From: Streptomyces acidicola
Lineage (GTDB): Bacteria > Actinomycetota > Actinomycetes > Streptomycetales > Streptomycetaceae
Assembly (NCBI RefSeq): GCF_009377235.1
Contig: NZ_VMNX01000005.1
Location: 55,467-119,466 of the forward strand
Direction: 5' to 3'
Length of the DNA stretch: 64,000 nucleotides
Every line of letters starts with the position of its first letter. Positions within the stretch are counted from its first letter, which is position 1. A program made the position numbers and the translations under genes. Below the pieces are notes generated by a model that was not told where the DNA came from, ran no database searches, and saw only the letters and a program-made list of their open reading frames with translations. Below are positions 43,354 through 50,819 of this stretch, piece by piece.

Positions 43354-43392
43354 GAAACGATACCATTCATCGCCAGTAGTAGATATCGTTTC
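43354..43392 (-). promoter_or_regulatory. VapBC operator (inverted repeat)
   Basis: GAAACGATA (43354-43362) and TATCGTTTC (43384-43392) form a perfect 9-bp inverted repeat 34 bp upstream of vapB. A binding site for autoregulation by the VapBC complex is expected here. Confidence 0.7.
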
Positions 43393-43557
43393 GATCGGGG
43401 TTCCTCATGGAGGGAGGATGCGGCGGTCATGGCGACGTGCCGCGCGGTCACTCCTTGTGAGAGATGGACAGTCGTCCTCGTGCCGGGCTCCGCCCCTGTC
43501 GAGGGTTTCGCCAGAGGTGATGGGGCGGCGAGAGGCGGCCGGTCAAGCGGCCCCGTC

Positions 43558-43576
43558 GGTGGACAGCCGGTGGACG
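43558..43576 (+). repeat. Paired GGTGGACA repeat, right arm of element B
   Basis: GGTGGACA (43558-43565) and GGTGGACG (43569-43576) lie 136 bp before the att core, inside a block similar to the right end of element A. Confidence 0.6.
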
Positions 43577-43693
43577 GACGCCTTTGGACGGTGCGTCACG
43601 GGGTAGCACGGGTTAACCTGTCGCTTGTGCTCTGATCAGCAAAACGTCACCGGACAGCACGACGAGGCACTGCGTAACGCGAACGCTCATGGT

Positions 43694-43738
43694 CTCGTAA
43701 TGCGTAGGTCTCGGGTTCGAATCCCGAAGGCGGCTCCA
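43694..43738 (+). repeat. attR: Attachment-site copy 3 (right end of element B)
   Basis: This is the 43-bp core plus CA, i.e. the tRNA 3' end including CCA. It marks the return to chromosomal sequence. Confidence 0.9.
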
Positions 43739-43743
43739 TTTAA

Positions 43744-43776
43744 AACCCCAGGTCGGATTGTTTCTGACTTGGGGTT
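43744..43776 (+). terminator. Original chromosomal tRNA-Thr terminator
   Basis: AACCCCAGGTC (43744-43754) pairs with GACTTGGGGTT (43766-43776) with one wobble and an 11-nt loop. It now has no tRNA to terminate. Confidence 0.75.
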
Positions 43777-43937
43777 ATTTGCGCAGTGGGTGCTTTTTTT
43801 GGGGAGCGCACTGCCCGCGCGTCGGCCCCCGGTCTCACATCTGGTCTCCATCACGGCTCGTGATGGTCGCACGGTTGCAGAGGTGCGGAGATGGCTTTGG
43901 GTCGGACCACTCGGCGAGTCGGAGATCGCAAGGTTTG

Positions 43938-43966
43938 ATAGGTGCAGGCATAATAACTGCACCTAT
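43938..43966 (+). promoter_or_regulatory. Inverted-repeat operator over the promoter of the AAA ATPase gene
   Basis: ATAGGTGCAG (43938-43947) and CTGCACCTAT (43957-43966) form a perfect 10-bp inverted repeat. The 9-bp spacer GCATAATAA contains a -10-like CATAAT. A factor bound here would cover the promoter. Confidence 0.65.
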
Positions 43967-43984
43967 ATGTGCGAGGGTGGTGCT

Positions 43985-45454
43985 GTGGACAAGCCTCCTG
44001 AGATGTTCGACCGTGACTTCGAATGGGCCGAGCTGACCCGGTTCGCCGCCTTGCCCGGCCCGCAGGCCACGCTGGGTGTGGTCTCGGGGCGTCGCCGTCA
44101 GGGCAAGACCTTCCTGCTCGACGCGGTCACCCGTGCCGCGGGCGGCTTCATGTTCACCGCTACCGAGACCACAGAAGCCGACGCGCTGCGTCAGTTCGGT
44201 GAGGCGCTGGCCCGCTATCGCGGCCAGTCCACCCCGTTCCGCTTCGCGCACTGGGACGAGGCCGTCACGGAACTCATGCGCATCGCTGTCGCAGGCAACC
44301 CCACCGTGGCGGTGATCGACGAGTTCCCCTTTCTCGCCAAGGCCTCACCGTCCCTGCCCTCGATCATCCAGCGTGCTCTCGACCCCGCCGCCCAGCACAG
44401 CAACACTTCTGTACGCCTGTTGCTGTGCGGCTCCGCGTTGTCGTTCATGGGCAAGCTGCTGTCCGGAAACGCCCCACTGCGTGGCAGGGCCGGCCTCGAA
44501 CTCGTCGTTCCCACCCTGGACTTCCGCCTCGCGGCCGAGTTCTGGCAGATCGCCGACCCACGCACCGCCCTGCTGACCAACGCCATCGTCGGCGGTACAC
44601 CCGCCTACCGACGTGAGTTCACTCAGGGCGACACACCCGCCGGACCGGACGACTTCGACGACTGGGTCACCCGCGCGGTCCTCAACCCGGCCCGTCCGCT
44701 CTTCCGTGAAGCCCGCTACCTGCTGGCCGAAGAGCCCGAACTCCACGACACCGCGCTCTATCACTCCGTACTGGCCGCCATCGCCGCGGGCAACTCCGCC
44801 CGTGGCGGCATCGCCGACTACCTGGGACGCAAGTCCACCGACCTCGCCCATCCGCTGAGCGTTCTCCAGGACGTTGGCATGATCACCCATCAAGCGGACG
44901 CCTTCCGTCGTAACCGCTCCGCCTACCGCATCGCCGAGCCGCTTGTCACCTTCTACCACGCGGTCATGCGCCCGGCATGGGGCGACCTGGAACGTCCCGG
45001 TCGGGCACCAGCCGTCTGGCACCGCGCCCAGTCCACTTTCCGCAGCAAGGTCGTCGGCCCGCACTTCGAACAGGTCTGCCGGGAATGGGCCCGCTGGCAC
45101 GCGGCGCCCGACACGCACGGCGGGCACGTCACACGGGTCGCCAGCGGCACGGTCAACGACCCGGCCGCCAGGACCAGCCACGAAGTCGATGTCGCCGTCC
45201 ACGGCGAAACCTGGGACGGCCGCGAGGCGTTGCTCGCCATCGGCGAAGCGAAGTGGAACGACGTGATGGGGATCGGCCATCTGGAACGCCTCCGGCACAT
45301 CCGCAACCTCCTGACGGCACGTGGTACGGCCACCGAGGCGACCCGGCTGCACTGTTTCAGCGGCACCGGCTTCACCGACGAACTGCATCGCCTCGCGAAG
45401 AGCGACCCCACGATCCAACTGATCGACCCGCCCCGCCTCTACCACGGGGAGTGA
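43985..45454 (+). CDS. AAA ATPase with C-terminal PD-(D/E)XK-like domain (DUF234 type)
   Basis: The 489-residue protein has Walker A GRRRQGKT (about 37-44), Walker B TVAVIDEFPFLA, a winged-helix-like middle region, and a C-terminal segment with EVDVAVHGE and LLAIGEAKW, matching the D...ExK pattern of PD-(D/E)XK nuclease folds. The architecture matches the archaeal-type ATPase/DUF234 family, often regarded as mobile or conflict-related. GAGGGTGG precedes the GTG at 43985; an ATG at 43967 is a near-leaderless alternative. It starts just outside the element B boundary. Confidence 0.84.
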   Translation: MDKPPEMFDRDFEWAELTRFAALPGPQATLGVVSGRRRQGKTFLLDAVTRAAGGFMFTATETTEADALRQFGEALARYRGQSTPFRFAHWDEAVTELMRIAVAGNPTVAVIDEFPFLAKASPSLPSIIQRALDPAAQHSNTSVRLLLCGSALSFMGKLLSGNAPLRGRAGLELVVPTLDFRLAAEFWQIADPRTALLTNAIVGGTPAYRREFTQGDTPAGPDDFDDWVTRAVLNPARPLFREARYLLAEEPELHDTALYHSVLAAIAAGNSARGGIADYLGRKSTDLAHPLSVLQDVGMITHQADAFRRNRSAYRIAEPLVTFYHAVMRPAWGDLERPGRAPAVWHRAQSTFRSKVVGPHFEQVCREWARWHAAPDTHGGHVTRVASGTVNDPAARTSHEVDVAVHGETWDGREALLAIGEAKWNDVMGIGHLERLRHIRNLLTARGTATEATRLHCFSGTGFTDELHRLAKSDPTIQLIDPPRLYHGE

Positions 45455-45612
45455 CTGTGGGAGGGCATGCCGGGGCGCTGATGTGTCCCGGCCGATGTGC
45501 GTAACCGGTGTGCCGATCGGACCGGGAATCTGGCCGGTCGGCCGACGCGGTGTCGATGAGGGTGGGGCTAGCGTCGTGGTGACCAGGCCACCGCGCTTTG
45601 AGGGGAACGTTG

Positions 45613-46929
45613 ATGGGGCAGCGAGAGACGACCGGAGCCCACGCCGACGGCACGGCCGTGGTCGGGGCGACCACGGAGTTCGAGCAGGACGTCATGGACC
45701 TGCTCGTGGAGACACTGCGCCGTGCGGTCAGGTGCGAGTTGTCGGTCGTGGGGACGGACACCCTGCTGGGGGAGCTCGTGCTGGGGGACACGGACGCCGG
45801 TGAGGCGATCGCCCCGGGGATGCGGAAGGCCGGTTCGCTCAGCGGCTTGATCACCGGCCACGCGGGTCGCGGTTGGGTGAGCGACGACGAGGTGCGCGGT
45901 GCGCACGGCGCGGACGGCGCCGATGAGGAGGCCCGACAGCAGCCCCAACAGCAGGACCAGCAGCAGGATCATCGGGAGGCCGATGAGAAAACAGTCGATG
46001 CCACCTGGCGCGAGGCATGTTGGCGCTTCGGCCTCGGTTCGCGCCGCTCGGCCCCGGGGAGCGACCAGGCGCTGCCCGGGATGACCGGGGCGCTGCGCGC
46101 GTGCCTGCTCCTCGCGATCGGCAAGGCCCGCGCCGAGGGGACGATCTCGGTGCGCTGCCGACATGTGGCCCGTGCCCTGGTGGACCTGCCGGACAGCAGG
46201 GCACGGGAAGCCCTGCTGCTGGAGCGGCTGGATCTGGCCGCCGCGGCAACCGCGCTCGACGCACTGGACGCGAGCGCCGCGGCGGAGACCGAGGGACCGG
46301 AGTCCCGTGGCGTCACTCTTCTCCGACGGTGCGGAACGCTGGGCAAGAGCGGTAACCGCCTGACACGCGCGTTTGCTTCGTGGACCTCCGGGTCCACGGT
46401 GAACGGCTCACCGGTGGTGTTCGCGGTGACCAACGAGGCCGTCCGGCAAGCGGTACGGTGCGGGCGTGCCGCGGTGGAGCCGGTGGATCTTCTGCTGGGG
46501 ATACTGGCTCTGGACCGGGCACTGTCCGTTGCCGGGCGCTCGCTTCCCGCGAGTCTGGCGGACGCCAACGCCGCTCCGGCCCTGCTGCGCCGGCACGGCG
46601 TACGGCAGGTTTCCCTGGTCTCCTCGGCCTCGGAGACCCAGCCCGCTGCTCTTCCCGACAGCGACGGTGACGGCGACGGTGTGTGGCTGTCCGCCGCCGC
46701 CGACCGGATCATGGCGGTCGCGCGGCTGTCCGCCGCCGAGCACGGTTCGCCCACGGTCGGTACGGTCCACCTGCTCTCCGCGCTGCTCGACGAGCCGGTG
46801 ACGGACGTTGCGGGTGATGCGGGTGACACGGCTGCCGGGGTCGGTGGCGCGGTCGTACGGCTGCTGGCTGCCGACCAGGTGGACCTCGCCGCGTTGCGGG
46901 CGGAGTTGAGCTCCCGGCTGGGCGCGTGA
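45613..46929 (+). CDS. Clp N-terminal-domain-like protein without ATPase
   Basis: The 438-residue protein contains helical repeats like the Clp_N adaptor domain: TEFEQDVMDLLVETLRRAVR near the start, ALRACLLLAIGKARAEG and VRCRHVARALVDLPDSRA in the middle, and SAAADRIMAVARLSAAEHG with VGTVHLLSALLDEP at the end. A Gln-rich stretch (ARQQPQQQDQQQDHREAD, about 103-120) separates the first two. No AAA+ module or membrane helix is present. GAGGGGAA is 5 nt before the ATG. It could be an adaptor for a Clp ATPase or a regulator; similar Streptomyces proteins are uncharacterised. Confidence 0.72.
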   Translation: MGQRETTGAHADGTAVVGATTEFEQDVMDLLVETLRRAVRCELSVVGTDTLLGELVLGDTDAGEAIAPGMRKAGSLSGLITGHAGRGWVSDDEVRGAHGADGADEEARQQPQQQDQQQDHREADEKTVDATWREACWRFGLGSRRSAPGSDQALPGMTGALRACLLLAIGKARAEGTISVRCRHVARALVDLPDSRAREALLLERLDLAAAATALDALDASAAAETEGPESRGVTLLRRCGTLGKSGNRLTRAFASWTSGSTVNGSPVVFAVTNEAVRQAVRCGRAAVEPVDLLLGILALDRALSVAGRSLPASLADANAAPALLRRHGVRQVSLVSSASETQPAALPDSDGDGDGVWLSAAADRIMAVARLSAAEHGSPTVGTVHLLSALLDEPVTDVAGDAGDTAAGVGGAVVRLLAADQVDLAALRAELSSRLGA

Positions 46930-47020
46930 CATCCGGGGGGCGTCGTGCGGTGATCGACGCCGCGGTTGCCGCGGTTACCGTTCCTCCCGGGGGATCCACG
47001 GTGGCGGAGCAGGGGTGATT

Positions 47021-48526
47021 GTGAGTCAGGTGGACGAGGACGCAAAGCCGTTGGGCCCGCCCGTACGGCTGTGGCGCACGCTGAGCGGGTTGCCGCGGTG
47101 GGTGCGGCGCGAGGTCCGCGCGAGCTGGGCCGCCGTGCGTGCCGCTGAGCGCCGTACGGTCGTCGTCGAGGCGTTGCTGTCTGCCCTGGCGGCGGGCCTC
47201 GGTTTGGTACCGCTGCTGCTGGTCCCCCCGGACCGGCCGGTGTGGGCGGTGCTGGAGGCCTTGTGGGCGGCGTTGCTCGTCCCGGTTCGGCGTGCCCGGC
47301 CGGTCGGTGCGGTCCTGTGCGTTTCTCTGCTGGTGGTGGTTCACAACGTGTGGACGCTGGCGGTGGTGCCGCTGATCGTGCTGTCCGCCACCCGTCGTAT
47401 CGCACCGTCGCGGCGTGCGTGGCAGGTCGTCGGGGTGGCCTGCGGCGTCGTCGGTGTCCTGGCTGTTGTCCGTGCCCTGGTCCGGTCCGGGAACCTGCCG
47501 TGGGAACTGGCCGACGGCGCCCTCTCCGCGGTGCTGCTTCTGCTGCTGCCCGCCCTGTCCGGCACCCTGCTGGGGCGGCGGCGGCCCCTGGTCCGCCTGC
47601 TGCGGGAGCGCAACGCCTATCTGGAACAGGCCCGCACGCTGACCGCCGCGGCGGCCCGGATGGAGGAACGGACCCGGATCGCAGGAGAGATGCACGACCT
47701 CCTGGGTCACCGGCTGAGCCTGATGTCGGTGCACGCCGGGGCGCTTGAGCTCGGCGCCGCGCGGCAGGCACCCGCCCTCGCCGGGCAGGCCGAGCTGCTG
47801 CGCACGACCGCCGGTACGGCCATGGAGGAACTGCGCGAAATCCTCGGTGTCCTGCGGCACGAGGACATCACGGAACCGACGGACGGGACGGGGAACGAGA
47901 GGGGAACGCGTGAGGACATCACCGCTCTGGTGACGGAATCCCGGCAGACAGGCAGCACCGTCGAGCTGGACTGGTCCGTTCCGGACACGGCCGAGGTGGG
48001 GCTCCGTACGCGTCAGGCGATCCACCGGGTGGTCCGCGAAGGGCTGACGAACGTGCTGAAGCACGCGTCCGGCGCGCCCACCAGGGTGGAGGTCAGGGGC
48101 ACGGACCAGGGGATCGAGGTGTCCGTCACCAACCAGGCGCCGCGCGCGGCGGGCCACTCCCAGGGAGGAACCCGCAGCGGGCTGGCCGGCTGCCAGGAGC
48201 GGATCTCGTTGCTCGGCGGCAGGTTCGAGGCGGGCGCCCTGACGAACGGCGGTTTCCGCGTGGCGGCTTGGCTGCCCGCCCAGGGCAGCAGACGCCCGGA
48301 GTCCGCCGGGCCGGCCGCCGCGCTCCCGGGTGCCTGTGCCGACGCCCCCGCGGACGCGGCCGGCCCTCAGCCCGGCGGAGCCGGTCAGGGAGGGGCGCAT
48401 GCCCCGCTGCCGGACGAGATCCTGACCTGGCCGCGCGTGCTGGGGTCGGGCTGCGCCGCGCTGCTCGTGGTCCTGCCGACCGCGGGCTTCCTCGTCGTAC
48501 TGCTGACCATGGCAGTCCTGAGATGA
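47021..48526 (+). CDS. NarL-family sensor histidine kinase
   Basis: The 501-residue kinase has several N-terminal transmembrane helices (about 48-190), a HisKA_3 box MEERTRIAGEMHDLLGHRL with the phospho-accepting His (about 225), and a HATPase domain (QAIHRVVREGLTNVLKHA, GTRSGLAGCQERISLLGG). Unusually, an extra hydrophobic helix ends the protein (GCAALLVVLPTAGFLVVLL). The GTG at 47021 is preferred over 47015 because AGGGG is then well spaced. The partner regulator follows 68 nt downstream. Confidence 0.92.
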   Translation: MSQVDEDAKPLGPPVRLWRTLSGLPRWVRREVRASWAAVRAAERRTVVVEALLSALAAGLGLVPLLLVPPDRPVWAVLEALWAALLVPVRRARPVGAVLCVSLLVVVHNVWTLAVVPLIVLSATRRIAPSRRAWQVVGVACGVVGVLAVVRALVRSGNLPWELADGALSAVLLLLLPALSGTLLGRRRPLVRLLRERNAYLEQARTLTAAAARMEERTRIAGEMHDLLGHRLSLMSVHAGALELGAARQAPALAGQAELLRTTAGTAMEELREILGVLRHEDITEPTDGTGNERGTREDITALVTESRQTGSTVELDWSVPDTAEVGLRTRQAIHRVVREGLTNVLKHASGAPTRVEVRGTDQGIEVSVTNQAPRAAGHSQGGTRSGLAGCQERISLLGGRFEAGALTNGGFRVAAWLPAQGSRRPESAGPAAALPGACADAPADAAGPQPGGAGQGGAHAPLPDEILTWPRVLGSGCAALLVVLPTAGFLVVLLTMAVLR

Positions 48527-48590
48527 GGCAGTGCTGAGATGGGGCAGTCCTGAGATGAGCCAGTTCTAAGACGAGGCAGTCCTAAGATGA
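48503..48590. repeat. Five 16-bp tandem repeats over the kinase stop codon
   Basis: Units at 48503, 48519, 48535, 48551 and 48567 share GAGATGAGGCAGTCCT with few changes. The first lies in the last codons of the kinase gene, and the array fills the gap to the response regulator gene. Confidence 0.8.
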
Positions 48591-48594
48591 GTTG

Positions 48595-49248
48595 ATGATC
48601 CGAGTCCTGGTCGCCGACGACGAGGCGCTGATGCGCGTGGGAATCCGGCTGATCCTGGAGAACGCCGAGGACATCGAGGTGGTCGCCGAGGCGGGCGACG
48701 GCCGGGAGGCCGTCGCGGCCTGCCGCGCCCAGGACATCGACGTCGCCCTGCTCGACATCCAGATGCCGGCCCTGGACGGAATCGCGGCCGCCGAGGACAT
48801 CGCCCGTCTCTCGCCCCGCACCTGTGTGGTGATGCTGACGGCGTTCGGCGAGGAAGCCAGCGTGACGCGCGCCCTGCGGGCAGGGGCGAGCGGTTTCCTC
48901 CTCAAGGACACCGGTCCCGCCGACCTGATCCGTGCCGTGCAGCTCGCCGCGAGGGGAGAGCCGGTACTGGCACCCCGGATCACCCGGCAACTGCTGGACC
49001 GGCATGTACGGTCCGGCCGGGACACCGAGGCCGCCCTGGGCAGGATCGAGGAGCTGACCCCGGCCGAACGGGACGTCCTGCGGCTGCTCGGTACGGGCCT
49101 GTCCAACGCGGAGATCGCCGACCAGCTGCACCTGAGTGCCGGCACGGTCAAGGCGCACATCAGCCGCATCCTCACCCGCACCGGCTGCGCCAACCGCGTA
49201 CAGGCCGCCGTCCTCGCACACGACGCCGGGCTGCTTACCGACCGCTGA
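48595..49248 (+). CDS. NarL-family response regulator
   Basis: The 217-residue protein has a receiver domain with VLVADDEALMR, phospho-acceptor Asp in VALLDIQMPALDG (about 53), VVMLTAF and FLLKDTG. A LuxR-type output domain carries LTPAERDVLRLLGTGLSNAEI and LSAGTVKAHISRILT. It is paired with the upstream kinase. No good ribosome binding site is present; the start lies at the end of the tandem repeat array. Confidence 0.94.
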   Translation: MIRVLVADDEALMRVGIRLILENAEDIEVVAEAGDGREAVAACRAQDIDVALLDIQMPALDGIAAAEDIARLSPRTCVVMLTAFGEEASVTRALRAGASGFLLKDTGPADLIRAVQLAARGEPVLAPRITRQLLDRHVRSGRDTEAALGRIEELTPAERDVLRLLGTGLSNAEIADQLHLSAGTVKAHISRILTRTGCANRVQAAVLAHDAGLLTDR

Positions 49249-49490
49249 GAGTGCTCGCCCGGGCTTCCGGCCGGCCGCGGCTCACCTCGTGATGGCGGCT
49301 CGCGGCACCCAGGTCCTGGACCCGCGCCGGCTCCGCACGGACCGTGCCGATGGCCTCCGCGAGACCGACCGGTTCCGTATCCCCCATGTCAACACACCGC
49401 CGACTTCCGTTGATTGACCGATTGATCGACCAATCGAACTTGGTCCGAAGTCTAGGGACGTACGTTGCTCCGCGCGTAGTCTGAGGCGGT

Positions 49491-50819
49491 ATGGGGGAAC
49501 TGCGTGCCGACTGGAGACTCAGGCTGCGGCGCGAGGACGCGTACGGACCCATCTGTGGTGCCGGCGTGCTCGTCGACCAGTACACGGCACTGACCTGCGC
49601 ACACGTGGTGGGCAGGCCGGACGCCGTGATGTGGCTGGAGTTCGCGGAGAACAGCGGCCTCGAACCGGTGGCCGCACGCGTCCCGCCCGGCGGCTGGCTG
49701 CCGAAGAGCGAGGGCCGCGAGGACGTCGCCGTACTGCGCCTGGACAGCCCGCGCCCACGGGCGCGCCCGGCCCCGCTGGAACCCAGGCTGTGGAGCGGCA
49801 TGGAGGTGTACGCGACCGGCTACGCGGAGGGCTTCGACGAGGGAATGACCCTGTGGGGCCGTGTCGCCGGGGCCAGCGGCGAGCGGGTGCAGCTCGACGC
49901 CGTCACCAGGGCGGAGGTGGTGCGCAAGGGCTTCAGCGGCGCCGGCGTGTGCACCCGGCCGCACGAAGGACGTCCCGCCCGCGTGGTCGGCCTCGTCGTC
50001 AGCTGGCGCGGTGACATGGGCGCGTTGCTGCCCGAGAACAACCGGCTCGCCTTCTCGTATCTGATCCCCATCGACCGCATCGCCGAACTCTCACCAGCCA
50101 TAAGGGAGTTGAGCAGTCCGGCAGCATGGGATCACGGCTTCGAGAAGCGGCTGGCCCGGTGGTTCGACGATCCGGACGAGGACCCGGTGAAGATCACCGT
50201 GGTGTCCCCGGGCAGCGGCAAGGACCGCTCGCTGCGGCATCTGCTGCACCGCGCCCACCTCGTCTGCCGCGGCGGCGGTTCCAGCAGGCCGGACCTCGCC
50301 GACCACGCCCTCAGCCACATCGACTTCCCGCCGGGCCAGTACCTGGCGTACTGGGACTGGCTGCTCGGCACCAAGCCCCCGCCCGCGCAGGTGCCCGCGC
50401 TCGCCCCCGGCCGCCAGGTCACCGTCCTCGTCGACGGACTCGACGAGGAGCCCGAGCCGGGTCCACTGATCGAACTCCTCGCCCGGCTGCGGGTGTTGGG
50501 TTTCCGGTTGCTGCTCGTCTTCCGTCACGAGGGCGGCACCGGCTGGAGCGCGGCCCGCGACGACCTGCTGCGGCCCGCACTCCTCGGCCACGCGGACGCG
50601 CTGCTCGCCCGACTGGAGCGCGCGGAGTTCAGCCGGGCGGTCCGTTTCGACGTCGTCGACAGCGCCTCCCTCGGTTCCGTGTCGGAGACGGCCGACCGGC
50701 GCCGGGGCGAGCGCCGCGCAATCGACGACCTGACGGACCCGCAGCAGCAGCTCGCCCGGTCGCGCCGGCTGATCAGGACCCTGCGAGCCGACCTGGGACG
50801 CTCCGGAGGACGGTCATGA
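49491..50819 (+). CDS. Trypsin-like serine protease fused to an NTPase-like domain
   Basis: The 442-residue cytoplasmic protein has an S1-type N-terminal domain with all three catalytic positions: His in ALTCAHVVG (about 38), Asp in REDVAVLRLD (about 83), Ser in KGFSGAGVC (about 149). The C-terminal half has a P-loop-like VVSPGSGKDRSL (about 224) and VTVLVDGLDEE (Walker-B-like), as in NACHT/STAND-type NTPases, but is short. It lacks a signal peptide. Its stop overlaps the PknG-like kinase start, so it is the first gene of that operon. Similar protease-NTPase fusions occur in bacterial conflict and signalling systems. Confidence 0.8.
   Translation: MGELRADWRLRLRREDAYGPICGAGVLVDQYTALTCAHVVGRPDAVMWLEFAENSGLEPVAARVPPGGWLPKSEGREDVAVLRLDSPRPRARPAPLEPRLWSGMEVYATGYAEGFDEGMTLWGRVAGASGERVQLDAVTRAEVVRKGFSGAGVCTRPHEGRPARVVGLVVSWRGDMGALLPENNRLAFSYLIPIDRIAELSPAIRELSSPAAWDHGFEKRLARWFDDPDEDPVKITVVSPGSGKDRSLRHLLHRAHLVCRGGGSSRPDLADHALSHIDFPPGQYLAYWDWLLGTKPPPAQVPALAPGRQVTVLVDGLDEEPEPGPLIELLARLRVLGFRLLLVFRHEGGTGWSAARDDLLRPALLGHADALLARLERAEFSRAVRFDVVDSASLGSVSETADRRRGERRAIDDLTDPQQQLARSRRLIRTLRADLGRSGGRS

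Larger units (their letters stand above)
36988..43693. mobile_element. Integrative element B (~6.7 kb), no integrase
   Basis: It is bounded by att copies 2 and 3 and has the same arm-like repeats and end sequences as element A. It carries a UPF0158 gene, an unknown gene, a 2OG-Fe(II) oxygenase, a Uma2 fragment and VapBC. No recombinase or transfer gene is present. VapBC could stabilise the island. Confidence 0.8.
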
